Shown here: positions 53,509 through 63,862 of the stretch, piece by piece
Position numbering within the stretch: the first letter of the stretch is position 1
Layout: every line of letters starts with the position of its first letter
Assembly: GCA_964016105.1 (NCBI GenBank)
Contig: CAXHEX010000001.1
Location: forward strand, 1-64,000
Direction: 5' to 3'
From: Ketobacter sp964016105
Lineage (GTDB): Bacteria > Pseudomonadota > Gammaproteobacteria > Pseudomonadales > Ketobacteraceae
DNA length: 64,000 bases
The notes under the pieces: model-generated
The model's database searches: none
The model's input: only the letters and a program-made list of their open reading frames with translations
Told to the model about the DNA's origin: nothing
Program-made: the position numbers and the translations under genes

Positions 53509-54782
53509 ATGAGCCAATTTAAACCATTATCCCGGGTGCTCATCACTGCCCTCTTACTCGCGGCCAACGTGCCGGGGTTCGCACTTGAGCTGGAAATGAT
53601 CATTTACACGTCAGTGGATTTGCAACTTTAGGTGCAACCAGCAGCGGTAAAGAAGGAATCGGCTTTCGTCGGGATCTGGAACGGGAGGGCGTCTATGAGG
53701 GAGATTGGTCGCTTCTGGCGGATTCTTCCCTGGGTTTACAGCTGGATTTTTTCGTCACAGACAATTTTGGTGGTGCTATCCAATACTTGGCTAAGGATCG
53801 AGTGGAGACCAGTTTTGAAAACAGTATCGAATGGGCATTCTTACGTTATCAGCCACACCAAGACTGGACCATCCGGGCAGGGCGCATTGGTTTCGACCTA
53901 TTTATGCTTTCAGAATATCGAAATGTGGGGTTCGCCTACCTCTGGAGCCGGCCACCGTTGGAATACTACGGTATTCTCTCCATCCCCAATTTCGATGGCC
54001 TAGACCTGGCGTGGACCATGCCATTAGGCGAAGGCAACCTTAGGATTAAAGCCATAACCGGGGATACCAGAATCCATATAAAATTCGGTGATCAAAAAAC
54101 CAAGTTCGAACCCAAGGATTTGATTGGAGTGACTATCGGTTGGGAATCTGAACGCTGGCGTATTAGAGCCAGTGCTAATCAGGCCAGTCTTGGCGAGGAA
54201 GATGAATATCTGAATGGTAGCGAACCCCTGGCTTACGGCCTGCTACAGGCAGCACCTGTTTGGCCCGAAGCCGCCGCTTTGGCCGACAGTTTTCTGGTGA
54301 AAGATGATCGAGTCATCTACTACGCGCTGGGTTTAGCCTACACCGACAACCCCTGGCAGATACAATCGGAACTCAGCTACGCCGATTCCAAAACCGTGGC
54401 CTTTACTTCCCAGATAGCGGGTTATTTCAGCCTGGGCTATCAAATAGACCACTTTACCCCCTACGTAATACTGAGCACCTCCCGTACCGAAGGAGACCCC
54501 ACCCTGGTCCCCGATCCACCGCCTATCCCTATTCCCGCAGTGGCCGCCCAACTGAATATGTTACAAGCGGGCACCCAGTTTTTCTATGACGCGTTTCGCA
54601 TCGATCAGGATGGCCTGTCAGTGGGCCTGCGCTGGGATATTCGTTATGACATGGCAATCAAAGCACAATGGGATCATAGCCGCGTGAACCAACATGGCTA
54701 TGCCTTGTGGGAAGGGCTTACCATTCCGCAAAAAGATCACGCCATCAATACCCTGTCCATCAACTGGAATGTGGTGTTTTGA
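53509..54782 (+). pseudogene. Porin-like outer-membrane barrel, broken by a one-base deletion
   Basis: ATG 53509 opens a signal peptide (FKPLSRVLITALLLAANVPG), but the frame stops at TAG after LQL. In the other frame, the paralogue pattern (HLHVSGFATLG, GFRRDLEREGVYEGDWS) runs from 53601 to 54782 and ends in NVVF, an outer-membrane C-terminal Phe. The shift falls in GGAAATGAT at about 53592-53600. One extra A would restore the reading frame of the two intact paralogues (55213, 56634). It is either a true frameshift, a sequencing slip, or programmed frameshifting. It is the first gene of the operon, overlapping the next start. Confidence 0.75.
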
Positions 54783-55213
54783 TGATGAAAATGATTCGAA
54801 TCCTTTCCGTTCTCATTACCCTGTTTTTAACAGCGCCTGCTGGGGCCGAAATGCTGGTGCTGGTAAATGCGTACAACCCGGTGCAGGAAGTGAGCAAGCG
54901 ACAATTGGTTGATATGTACATGGGCCGCAATATTCACTTTGCCGATGGCAGTGTAGCCCTACGCCTTGATCAGCAGCCAGATTCCGCAGATCGGCAGCAG
55001 TTCTACAAAAAGCTGGTGAACAAAAGTGTCGCTCAAGTGAATGCGTATTGGGCCAGACTATTGTTCACTGGACGTACTCGCCCCCCCAAGACCGTCAGCG
55101 GCGCGCTGGCCGTTGTGGAAACCATTAAAGAAAACCCCCTGGCCATTGGCTATGTGGATGCCAGTCTCTACACCCCAACGGATGGAGTTAAAGTTGTTGG
55201 CAGGTTAGATTAG
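54782..55213 (+). CDS. Small PstS-like (type 2 periplasmic-binding) protein
   Basis: 143 residues with a signal peptide ending APAGA. The mature part follows the phosphate-binding PBP-like pattern (VSKRQLVDMYMGRN, QQPDSADRQQFYKKL, IKENPLAIGYVD), but only about one lobe's length. It overlaps the preceding porin stop and is followed by the next porin gene in a one-base overlap (TAGTG). Probably a periplasmic ligand- or partner-binding component of the operon rather than a transport protein; no ABC permease genes are near. Confidence 0.8.
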   Translation: MMKMIRILSVLITLFLTAPAGAEMLVLVNAYNPVQEVSKRQLVDMYMGRNIHFADGSVALRLDQQPDSADRQQFYKKLVNKSVAQVNAYWARLLFTGRTRPPKTVSGALAVVETIKENPLAIGYVDASLYTPTDGVKVVGRLD

Positions 55214-56484
55214 TGCGAGTTAGTACCACCTCACTGCTGTTTTTTCTCGCCACCTTAATCCCTTCTGGATACGGCTGGGCTTTCGACTCCCAATCTCAGA
55301 ACATCCGTATCAGTGGTTTTGCCACCTTAGGCTACACTCGCAGCGGCAGCGAAAACCTGGGGTTTCGCCGGCACATCGACCAACAAGGTGTATTTGACGG
55401 TGACGGCTCCTTAAGCTCCGATTCTATTATTGGCCTGCAGCTGGATTACAATGCCAACGACGCCCTCTCCGCCGGGATCCAACTGGTGGGCAAAGATCGC
55501 GCTGATAACAGTGTTGAGAACAGCATCGAGTGGGCCTATGTGGGCTACAAATGGGGTAACCAATGGCAACTACGGGCAGGCAGGGTGGGCTACGATGCCA
55601 TGCTGTCATCGGAGTACCGTAATGTGGGATTCGCCCATCTATGGGTTCGCCCCCCTGTGGAGTACTACACGTTCGTGACCTTTTTTAGCCTGGATGGCGC
55701 CGATCTAACCTGGACTCAACCCATAGGGCAAGGCACGCTGAGATTAAAAGCACTTGCCGGTCGCAGCAAAAACAACACCGTTTATTTCGGTCAGGTGCAA
55801 GAGCTGGAACTGGAAAATATTTATGGCTTGAATATCGGTTGGGAGTCGGACCAATGGCGGTTCAGGTTCAGCACGATTCGTCACGATTATGTGTTACCAG
55901 GCAACAGCTTTCTTGGCTATGACCAACTGGTGAACGCACTTAACCAAGTTAGCAACCTATGGCCAGCAGCGGCCCAATATGCCGATCAACTCATACTGGA
56001 TAATAACCAACTACGCTACTACGGGCTGGGAACAGCTTACTTCAACCACCCCTGGCAGGTACAAAGTGAAATCAGCTACACGGATTCAAGAATTCACTCT
56101 TACCCCTCCCAAATGGGGGGTTATTTAAGTATTGGATACCAAATCAAACAGATAACCCCCTATGTGCTTGTGGCTGCTGCCAAATCCGAGGGCAACGCCG
56201 ACCTCATACCCAGCCCCCAAGGTATCCCTGGCAACCCAACCCTGAACGACAATTTGCTCATGCTACATCAATCCGTACAAGGGTCATCCGATATTCGCAA
56301 CACAGATCAAACACGTGTATCCATCGGTTTACGCTGGGACTTTTACCATCATCTCGCCCTTAAAGCCCAAATCGACCACAGCCAAGTGGGCCAACATGGC
56401 TACAGCATTTGGGATATCCGCACCCCACCGCCGAAAGACCAGTCAATTAACACACTGAGCCTGGCGCTGGATTGGTTGTTTTAA
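55213..56484 (+). CDS. Porin-like outer-membrane beta-barrel (copy 2)
   Basis: A 423-residue exported barrel from GTG 55213, with a signal peptide ending GYGWA. Alternating amphipathic strands include RISGFATLGYTRSG, ENSIEWAYVGYKWGNQWQLR and GFAHLWVRPPVEYY. It ends in LDWLF, the aromatic BAM signal. Same family as the genes at 53509 and 56634, with strong conservation. Family name not recognised; general porin-like. Confidence 0.82.
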   Translation: MRVSTTSLLFFLATLIPSGYGWAFDSQSQNIRISGFATLGYTRSGSENLGFRRHIDQQGVFDGDGSLSSDSIIGLQLDYNANDALSAGIQLVGKDRADNSVENSIEWAYVGYKWGNQWQLRAGRVGYDAMLSSEYRNVGFAHLWVRPPVEYYTFVTFFSLDGADLTWTQPIGQGTLRLKALAGRSKNNTVYFGQVQELELENIYGLNIGWESDQWRFRFSTIRHDYVLPGNSFLGYDQLVNALNQVSNLWPAAAQYADQLILDNNQLRYYGLGTAYFNHPWQVQSEISYTDSRIHSYPSQMGGYLSIGYQIKQITPYVLVAAAKSEGNADLIPSPQGIPGNPTLNDNLLMLHQSVQGSSDIRNTDQTRVSIGLRWDFYHHLALKAQIDHSQVGQHGYSIWDIRTPPPKDQSINTLSLALDWLF

Positions 56485-56633
56485 CTATCTAAAAGCACTC
56501 ACCATATAACTAAAATTTGGGCATCAAGGTGGCAGGCTAACTAGAATGCTATATAACCCTGGTGTCTGATGGTTTTTTTCCAACCAATGCTAATCTTAAT
56601 GAATAAGTAGCGTGAATTTACCCTGGAAAAAAA

Positions 56634-57932
56634 TTGTTTAAATCAGCTCTTGTAAAGCGTCAGTTAACTTGGCCGCACCTTGCTTTGTTACTTTACCTAG
56701 GCTCGCTGCCAACCAGCCATGCACTGGCGTTCGATTCCGAGCAACAGCGCTATCGGCTCAGCGGCTTTGCCACATTAGCCGCCACTCGCAGTGGCAATGA
56801 AGCCCTCGGATTCCGTCGAGAATTTGATAGGGAAGGTTTATTCGATGGCGATTGGTCCTTCACTCCAGATTCTATTATCGGCTTACAATTAGACTTTAAT
56901 GCAACCGAAAACCTTTCAGGTGCGGTTCAGCTGGTGGGCAAAGATAGAGCTGAAAACACCTTAGAAAACAGCATCGAGTGGGCCTTTCTAGGTTATCAAT
57001 GGGGGAACCAATGGAGGCTCAGAGCCGGTCGAGTGGGTTACGATAGTCTACTTGCGTCCGAATATCGAAATGTGGGCTTTGCCTACCTCTGGGTTCGACC
57101 ACCCACCGAATACTACACCATGGTGACCTTTTTCAGTCTGGATGGCGCTGACCTAACCTGGACCAAAACCATGGGACCAGGCACACTGCGAGTAAAAGCA
57201 TTAGGCGGCAGCACCAAAAACCACACGGTATTTTTCGATCAGGTTCAAGAGCTGGAATTGGATAATATTTTTGGCTTCAATGTGGGTTGGGAATCTGATA
57301 ATTGGCGTATTAGATTTAGCGCTGTCCGACACGAGTACACACTATCTGAAGAAACATTTCTTGGCCTTGGCGCGCTAGCGGATTCCCTAAACCAGGTATC
57401 TGGGTTCTGGCCCGAGGCCGCTGAATACGCAGACCTGCTCACTGTGGAAAACAACCAAGTACGATACTTTGCCCTCGGTTCAGCCTATACAAACTACCCA
57501 TGGCAAATCCAAAGCGAGCTCAGCTATACCGACTCGAGGATAGAGGCTTACCCCTCCCAACTAGCTGGGTATGTTGGTGTTGGCTATCAATTGGAACAAT
57601 GGACGCCGTATTTACTGCTGGCCGCAGCCCGATCGGAATCCACACTGGAAGTGATTGCTGCTCCCCCCGTTATACCCGGCAATCCTTTGCTGAACGCCAA
57701 CTTGCAACAGTTACAAAGCGTCGTTCAATCAACATCCGATGTGCGAATCGCAGATCAAACCAGCTTTTCAGCTGGAGTGCGTTGGGATTTTCGTCATGAC
57801 ATGGCCCTAAAAGCACAACTGGATCACACCAAAGTGGGCGAACATGGCTATAGCCTCTGGAATGTTCGTAATGCTCCCAGTGAAGATCAAACCATTAATA
57901 CCCTGACAGTGGCACTGGATTGGGTGTTTTAA
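56634..57932 (+). CDS. Porin-like outer-membrane beta-barrel (copy 3)
   Basis: A 432-residue barrel starting at TTG 56634, since no ATG is in frame downstream of the stop at 56613. Signal peptide ending SHALA. Shares SGFATLAATRSGNE, ENSIEWAFLGYQWGNQW and GFAYLWVRPPTEYY with the others and ends in LDWVF. A 149-base gap separates it from copy 2. Its stop overlaps the cyclase start (TAATG). Confidence 0.82.
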   Translation: MFKSALVKRQLTWPHLALLLYLGSLPTSHALAFDSEQQRYRLSGFATLAATRSGNEALGFRREFDREGLFDGDWSFTPDSIIGLQLDFNATENLSGAVQLVGKDRAENTLENSIEWAFLGYQWGNQWRLRAGRVGYDSLLASEYRNVGFAYLWVRPPTEYYTMVTFFSLDGADLTWTKTMGPGTLRVKALGGSTKNHTVFFDQVQELELDNIFGFNVGWESDNWRIRFSAVRHEYTLSEETFLGLGALADSLNQVSGFWPEAAEYADLLTVENNQVRYFALGSAYTNYPWQIQSELSYTDSRIEAYPSQLAGYVGVGYQLEQWTPYLLLAAARSESTLEVIAAPPVIPGNPLLNANLQQLQSVVQSTSDVRIADQTSFSAGVRWDFRHDMALKAQLDHTKVGEHGYSLWNVRNAPSEDQTINTLTVALDWVF

Positions 57933-59539
57933 TGGCGATTAGATTTCATAATTCACTGTCACTTCGTACTGGTCTGCTGATTTTACTGGCGGCAACAGCA
58001 CAGACCCTGCTGCTTAACCTGTACTTTTATGATCGAACTTTTGAGGAACAGATTACCCAATCCAACCGACAAATTGAGCAGCTGGTAAGCACGGTAGAGA
58101 ACACCGCCGCCGCAGCGGCTTACCTGGATAATCAAGAACTGGCGGAAGAAGTCACGCGAGGCTTAGCCAGTAACGATATTGTGTCCGTGGCCTCACTCAC
58201 ATCCAATTCCAGCATGGTGGTTCGTAGCGGACAGATCTCTTCCAATCAAAACATCATTCGTAGTTTTAATCTTACCTCACCGTTTATGCCCGGCGAGGTG
58301 GTGGGACAAATTTCTATCCATCCCAACCGTACAGGTATTGAAGCTCGCGCCAGTGAAGTCGCTCAGGTCTATGTTTTTACCTTGGGTGCGCATTCTTTCT
58401 GTCTCACGCTTCTGGTTATTCTCTTGTTACACTGGCTGTTGAGCAAACCTATAAAAAACGTAGCGGAACAGCTTCACGAAATTGAACCGGGAAGTGACGC
58501 AAGAGTTTCTGTACTCAGCGGGCATAAAGATGATGAAGTGGGACAGCTGGTGAGCGACATCAATAGTCTGTTGGAATCTACCGAATTGACACTGGATGCA
58601 GAAAGGCGCATGCGACAGTATGTTGAATCCCTGGAAAAACGATTCCGGCTGATATTCGAAAAAGCCAGCTGTGGTATTGCGTTAGTGGATAATGAAGGCT
58701 TGATTGTTTTGAGCAACCCCGTCGTGGATGACATTGTCAGTACCGTCCAACCGCGACTAAAGCCGGAGACCATTAAACTGTTTGAACTATTTGAAGACCC
58801 CCATCAAATAGAACTGCTATTGCAACAAGCAAAGGAAGAAACCACAGTAAGTCAGGATCTAAAATTAATGCGAGTAGAAGGATCATCTCGCCGCTGGCTA
58901 CATGCGATCTTCTCTCCAGTCCGTGACGAGAACAACGAACTCCTTATCGAATGCGTTCTATATGACATTTCGGAACGGGCCCGTCGTGAGCAACAGGTAC
59001 GCCACGAAGCAGAAAGAGACCCTCTGACACAGCTGTATAACCGCAGGGCTGGAACCCGCTTTTTAGAAGAAGCGCTGCAAAAATGCCAAAAAGAAAATCA
59101 ACCCTGTTGTGTGATGCTGATTGATTTAGACAAATTCAAACCCATAAACGACACCCACGGTCACGAAGCGGGAGACAAGATTCTAATTAGCGTAGCTGAA
59201 AGGATGACCCAAACCCTGCGCAAGAGTGACATCATAATCCGTTGGGGTGGGGACGAGTTTTTGGTAATGGCCATGCCCTCCAGCCAAAACCTGGAAGTAG
59301 AATGCATAGCAACTAAACTCATTGAGCAAATCAGATTGCCCATCGAAATCGCATCAAACGTGACCGCCCAAGTGGGTGCCAGTATCGGTATAGCGATTTA
59401 TGAAGAGGATGGTTATAGCGTAGAAGAACTTATTAGAAAAGCGGATCTGGCCATGTACAGCGCCAAGAAAAACGGCCGCAATCAATTTCAAAGCTATAAC
59501 GATTCTTGCGACGACAGTTTAAAATCCGCAGCAAGATAA
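57932..59539 (+). CDS. Membrane-bound CHASE-HAMP-PAS-GGDEF diguanylate cyclase
   Basis: 535 residues: TM1 (about 10-30), a periplasmic domain of about 125 residues with ENTAAAAAYLDNQELAEEV (CHASE8/YfiN-like), TM2, a HAMP region, a PAS domain (RLIFEKASCGIALVDNEGLIVLSNP) and a GGDEF domain (WGGDEF) with the RxxD site RKSD. Translationally coupled to the third porin. A periplasmic or outer-membrane cue, perhaps relayed by the barrels and the PstS-like protein, could control c-di-GMP output (inference). Confidence 0.9.
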   Translation: MAIRFHNSLSLRTGLLILLAATAQTLLLNLYFYDRTFEEQITQSNRQIEQLVSTVENTAAAAAYLDNQELAEEVTRGLASNDIVSVASLTSNSSMVVRSGQISSNQNIIRSFNLTSPFMPGEVVGQISIHPNRTGIEARASEVAQVYVFTLGAHSFCLTLLVILLLHWLLSKPIKNVAEQLHEIEPGSDARVSVLSGHKDDEVGQLVSDINSLLESTELTLDAERRMRQYVESLEKRFRLIFEKASCGIALVDNEGLIVLSNPVVDDIVSTVQPRLKPETIKLFELFEDPHQIELLLQQAKEETTVSQDLKLMRVEGSSRRWLHAIFSPVRDENNELLIECVLYDISERARREQQVRHEAERDPLTQLYNRRAGTRFLEEALQKCQKENQPCCVMLIDLDKFKPINDTHGHEAGDKILISVAERMTQTLRKSDIIIRWGGDEFLVMAMPSSQNLEVECIATKLIEQIRLPIEIASNVTAQVGASIGIAIYEEDGYSVEELIRKADLAMYSAKKNGRNQFQSYNDSCDDSLKSAAR

Positions 59540-59554
59540 GCCCTTTCAACTAAG

Positions 59555-61054
59555 CTATGTTCCACAAAACGTTCTTAGAACCTGTTGTTCCGGTAAGGGC
59601 GGCTGCTGATATTGAATAAACTTTGGATTCTCTTCGTAAGGCTTTTGAAGCGCTTGCAGCAAATTTTCAAAAACCTGGAAATCCCCTTCCTCCGCCGCTT
59701 TTATCGCTTCAGCAACTCGATGATTTCGGGGAATAATTGCGGGGTTCACAGATTCCATTCTGACTTTAACCTGTTCCAGGTCCGGCTCTCTTAACTTAAG
59801 CTCATGTCGCCATTCATCCAGCCACGCTTGCAGAGACTGCTGAGCGGGCAAATGATTTCGGCATCCTGGCAAAGAAAACAACTCTATCAGCAAACCACTG
59901 TGGGGATCAGAATGGATCATATGTCCTAATCTGCGGAAGAAAAGAGTGAAATCGAGACCAGCTTGCTCCAATAAAGACAGTAAGTTTAAAGCTCGCTGTC
60001 GATCACCCTCTTTGACTTCAGAAAACCCTAATTTTTGGCTCATGCCCCGCTCCCAAGCGTCGGCATACATATAGCTAAACTGATCCAGAACGTCTGTGGC
60101 AAGAGCAATTGCCGACCTTTCACCCCCGCTAAATAGACTCACCATGGATTCCCCCAACCGAGATAAATTCCACTGGCCAATGGCCGGTTGGTTTTGGAAG
60201 GCGTAACGGCCTTCTTGGTCAATGGAGCTATAAACCTTATCTGCTTGATAGGCGTCCATAAAAGCACAGGGCCCATAATCAATGGTCTCTCCACTTACGG
60301 TCATATTGTCGGTATTCATTACCCCGTGGATAAAACCCAGCAACATCCACTGGGCGATCAGTTCCGCCTGACGCTGGCAAATGGATTTAAACAACGTTAA
60401 ATAACGGTCATCGGCTTGTGGATCGATATGAGCATAGTGCCGCTCCAACACATGATCCGCTAAAGCACGAATGGTCTTTTTACGCCGCCGCATGGCGAAA
60501 TATTCGAAGGTGCCCACTCGAATGTGACTGGCAGCGACTCGAGTAAATATGGCCCCGGGTTCCCGCATCTGTCGCACCACCCACTCCCCACTGGTTACTA
60601 AGGCCAACGCTCGCGTGGTGGGAACGCCTAAATGATACATAGCCTCACAAAGCAGGTACTCGCGCATGGCGGGCCCTAGGGGTGAGCGGCCATCGCCACT
60701 GCGGGAGAAAGGTGTGCGCCCACTGCCTTTGAGCTGGATGTCCCTGAGGCTGCCTTGGTCGTCTACCACGTCACCCAGCAAAATCGCTCGGCCATCACCC
60801 AGCTCCGGATTGGGGTAACCAAATTGATGGCCACCGTAAGCCATGGCAATGGGATCAGAGTTTTCAGGAAGCCTATTACCAGAAAACAACTGCGCTTTAA
60901 AAACAGTGTCATCACCGTCCAGGTTGACACCCAGTTGCCGTGCTAATTCATTATTGAACTTAATTAATTGGGGGGCTTGCACAGGAGTGGGGCTTACCCG
61001 CTGAAAGCACTCTTCTGGCAATTGGGTATAAGCATTAACGAAGGGAATCTGCAT
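59555..61054 (-). CDS. selO: SelO (YdiU) protein adenylyltransferase
   Basis: About 499 residues; ATG 61054 preceded by AGGTG (GTG 61069 is also in frame). Pseudokinase-fold enzyme that transfers AMP to proteins. Visible: AYGGHQFGYPNPELGDGRA, LKGSGRTPFSRSGDGR and GVMNTDNM. It ends in FCGT, with Cys at the position where some homologues carry selenocysteine. Convergent with the cyclase gene. Confidence 0.95.
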   Translation of the reverse strand: MQIPFVNAYTQLPEECFQRVSPTPVQAPQLIKFNNELARQLGVNLDGDDTVFKAQLFSGNRLPENSDPIAMAYGGHQFGYPNPELGDGRAILLGDVVDDQGSLRDIQLKGSGRTPFSRSGDGRSPLGPAMREYLLCEAMYHLGVPTTRALALVTSGEWVVRQMREPGAIFTRVAASHIRVGTFEYFAMRRRKKTIRALADHVLERHYAHIDPQADDRYLTLFKSICQRQAELIAQWMLLGFIHGVMNTDNMTVSGETIDYGPCAFMDAYQADKVYSSIDQEGRYAFQNQPAIGQWNLSRLGESMVSLFSGGERSAIALATDVLDQFSYMYADAWERGMSQKLGFSEVKEGDRQRALNLLSLLEQAGLDFTLFFRRLGHMIHSDPHSGLLIELFSLPGCRNHLPAQQSLQAWLDEWRHELKLREPDLEQVKVRMESVNPAIIPRNHRVAEAIKAAEEGDFQVFENLLQALQKPYEENPKFIQYQQPPLPEQQVLRTFCGT

Positions 61055-61151
61055 ACTGCACACCTGCACTTGCTTAAAATCTGGAATTACAGCTTATCGG
61101 CAAACGCCACCAAGGAGCAAGAACGCTTGTGGAGAGGTAAAAGAGATGACT

Positions 61152-61189
61152 AAAAAAAGCGCGCCCGCGGGGGGGCGGGCACGCAAAAA
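61152..61189 (-). terminator. GC-rich rho-independent terminator after the aldehyde dehydrogenase
   Basis: On the minus strand GCGTGCCCGC pairs with GCGGGCGCGC and is followed by seven T, 24 bases past the dehydrogenase stop. Confidence 0.88.
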
Positions 61190-61212
61190 GTGGGCGTGGA
61201 CCGCCCGGGAGG

Positions 61213-62733
61213 TTAGAAGAAGCCCAGCGGACTGGTGCTGTAGCTCACCAAGAGGTTCTTGGTTTGCTGGTAATGTTCCAATGCAATTTTGTGTGTTTCT
61301 CGACCAATTCCGGATTTTTTGTAGCCACCGAAAGCGGCATGGGCAGGGTAGGCGTGGTAACAGTTAGTCCACACTCGGCCCGCCTGAATATTGCGCCCCA
61401 TTCGATAGGCCCGGTTCATGTCCCGTGTCCAAACCCCGGCACCCAGACCAAACTCCGTATCGTTGGCAATTTCCAAAGCCTCGGCCTCGTCCTTAAACGT
61501 GGTCACGCTGATCACAGGACCAAAGATTTCTTCCTGAAAGACGCGCATTTTGTTATGGCCTTTCAGCACCGTAGGTTGAACGTAATACCCCGTTTGCAAG
61601 TCACCGGAAAGGGATTCCGCCGCACCACCGATGAGTACTTCAACCCCTTCGTTCTTACCGATGTCGATGTAATTCATAATGCGGTCGAACTGCTCTTTCG
61701 ATGCCTGGGCACCCACCTGTGTGTCCGTGTCCAACGGATTACCGCGTTTAATGGTTTTACTGCGTTCAATCACTCGGGCGATAAACTCATCGTAAATGCT
61801 TTCCTGAACCAGAGCTCGAGATGGGCAGGTACAGACTTCGCCCTGGTTAAAGAAGGCCAGCACCATACCTTCCACCGCCTTGCTGAGGTAATCATCTTCT
61901 TGCTGGGTAACGTCTTCAAAATAAATATTGGGGGATTTACCGCCCAGCTCAACGGTACTGGGAATCAAAGAATCTGCGGCGCAACGCAAAATATGCTGCC
62001 CCACGGGGGTGGAGCCGGTAAACGCCAGTTTGGCAATGCGGGTACTGGTGGCCAAAGCCTGACCCGCTTCTTCGCCCAAGCCATTAACGATATTCACCAC
62101 ACCGGCCGGCAAAAGATCGCCGATCAATTCCATTAACACAAGGATAGAGGCGGGGGTTTGCTCTGCGGGTTTCATCACGACGCAGTTACCTGCCGCCAGG
62201 GCTGGGCCCAATTTCCAGGCCGCCATGAGAATAGGGAAGTTCCAGGGAATGATCTGCCCCACTACACCCAGAGGTTCATGCACGTGGTAGGACACCGTGT
62301 TTTCATCAATTTCCGCCATGGTGCCTTCTTGGGCACGCAAACAGCCAGCGAAGTAACGGAAATGATCCGCGGCCAGTGGAATATCCGCAGCCAGGGTTTC
62401 GCGAACGGCTTTGCCGTTATCCCAGGTTTCCGCCACGGCCAACATCTCAAGATTTTGTTCGATTCGATCGGCAATACGTAGAAGGATATTTGAGCGTTCA
62501 GTGGCCGAGGTTTTACCCCAAGCTGGGGCAGCGCTGTGGGCCGCATCCAATGCCTTATCTATATCTGCAGCGTCAGAGCGAGCTACCTGACAAAACACTT
62601 CGCCATTTACCGGGCTTACATTATCCAGGTAACGACCACTCACCGGGGCAACCCATTCGCCACCAATGTAGTTACCGTACTGATCCTTGAAATTGATAAC
62701 AGCGTCTGGCTGTCCGGGATTAGCATAAATCAT
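61213..62733 (-). CDS. exaC: NAD-dependent aldehyde dehydrogenase (ExaC/AldB type)
   Basis: 506 residues; AAGGAG before ATG 62733. The catalytic loop is FNQGEVCTCPSR and the general base lies in VELGGKSPNI. The C-terminal end has the long GYKKSGIGRETHK pattern of the acetaldehyde dehydrogenase subgroup. It oxidises acetaldehyde or other short aldehydes during ethanol or alcohol use. Divergent from an AraC regulator, as in alcohol-oxidation loci. Confidence 0.92.
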   Translation of the reverse strand: MIYANPGQPDAVINFKDQYGNYIGGEWVAPVSGRYLDNVSPVNGEVFCQVARSDAADIDKALDAAHSAAPAWGKTSATERSNILLRIADRIEQNLEMLAVAETWDNGKAVRETLAADIPLAADHFRYFAGCLRAQEGTMAEIDENTVSYHVHEPLGVVGQIIPWNFPILMAAWKLGPALAAGNCVVMKPAEQTPASILVLMELIGDLLPAGVVNIVNGLGEEAGQALATSTRIAKLAFTGSTPVGQHILRCAADSLIPSTVELGGKSPNIYFEDVTQQEDDYLSKAVEGMVLAFFNQGEVCTCPSRALVQESIYDEFIARVIERSKTIKRGNPLDTDTQVGAQASKEQFDRIMNYIDIGKNEGVEVLIGGAAESLSGDLQTGYYVQPTVLKGHNKMRVFQEEIFGPVISVTTFKDEAEALEIANDTEFGLGAGVWTRDMNRAYRMGRNIQAGRVWTNCYHAYPAHAAFGGYKKSGIGRETHKIALEHYQQTKNLLVSYSTSPLGFF

Positions 62734-62941
62734 GCCGAGGCTCCTTTATTCTTGTAATAGCGAATCTGTCAGTTAGACCAAGGTCGAAGGTTCCAAACCG
62801 TCGGCCCGGTTTCCAGTTGTCAACCTGTACAGTATGTGGTGTAGTGGGTTTTTTAACTTGCACCACAATACGAAAGACTGTTCCCTGAGTCCCCAAGCGG
62901 GCTTCCCAGTGGACATACAAGACGCAAGACCCGTGGCACCT

Positions 62942-63862
62942 ATGACAAAAACAGCGCTGTGTGATCTGGCAAAGACTCACCGATCTAAACATGCCCCTAA
63001 GCAGTTGATTGAAAACCGAACCGTGTACGCCAGTCACCTGGCGGAATTGTCGGTGTATGACACTTACAAACAAGTGGATCGCGTTCGCTTAGATGCCGAT
63101 GAAGTACTGTACTGTGGCATGATGACCGGCCGTAAAATCATGCATGGCAAACAAGGTTTAAACACGCCTTTTTTGCCCCATGAATCCTTCGTGGTAGCAC
63201 CAGGGGACTTTGTGGAGATTGATTTCCCCGAGGCCACTGAAAACCAACCTACCACCTGCATGACCCTGGAGATTCCCCGGGAGTCTTTGTATCGGATCTG
63301 CGACCAACTCAACAGCCATAGCCCCAAGGCAAAAGAGTTGGGTGAGTGGGAGGCTCAGCCCCAGCAGTTGCACTTGGTGCATACCGAGGCCACCCAGCAG
63401 TTACTTGAACGGATCGTCCACAGTTTTATTCGCCAGGAAGACGATTGCGATCTGATATTAAATTTTGGTGTCAATGAGTTACTGGCCCGTTTACTAAGGC
63501 AACGGGGTCGTGATTTTCTATTGGCTTGCGCCCAACGAAACCCCACCCAAGCGGGGCTTACCCACGCGGTTTCCCATATTGAGGCCAATCTTTCAGACCC
63601 GGTGGATATTGACCAGCTGGCAAAAATAGCCTGTATGTCCCGCACCAAACTGTATCAGCAATTCCGTAATAATTTAGGTTGTTCACCCGCCCAATATCAG
63701 CAACAACGACGGCTGGAAAAAGCCTGCCATTTGATTACAAGCGGGCTGGCCATTACCGCCGTGAGTTACGAGTTAGGATTTGCTAACCCCAGTCACTTTT
63801 CCCGTCGCTTTCATCAACAATATGGCATGACACCGTCGCAATTCGCCGCCCGCAAACAATAA
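62942..63862 (+). CDS. AraC-family regulator
   Basis: About 306 residues from ATG 62942. An earlier in-frame ATG (62834) lies in the shared promoter and adds a non-protein-like stretch. N-terminal cupin-like AraC sensor domain (AELSVYDTYKQVDRVRLDADEVLYCGMMTGRKIMH), two C-terminal HTH units (VDIDQLAKIACMSRTKLYQQ, ITAVSYELGFANPSHFSRRF). Likely activator of the aldehyde dehydrogenase gene next door. Confidence 0.9.
   Translation: MTKTALCDLAKTHRSKHAPKQLIENRTVYASHLAELSVYDTYKQVDRVRLDADEVLYCGMMTGRKIMHGKQGLNTPFLPHESFVVAPGDFVEIDFPEATENQPTTCMTLEIPRESLYRICDQLNSHSPKAKELGEWEAQPQQLHLVHTEATQQLLERIVHSFIRQEDDCDLILNFGVNELLARLLRQRGRDFLLACAQRNPTQAGLTHAVSHIEANLSDPVDIDQLAKIACMSRTKLYQQFRNNLGCSPAQYQQQRRLEKACHLITSGLAITAVSYELGFANPSHFSRRFHQQYGMTPSQFAARKQ

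Noticed and set aside
59555..59570. Selenocysteine at the SelO C-terminus
   Set aside because: The codon at that position encodes Cys (FCGT) and the stop is a normal end, so no recoding is needed.
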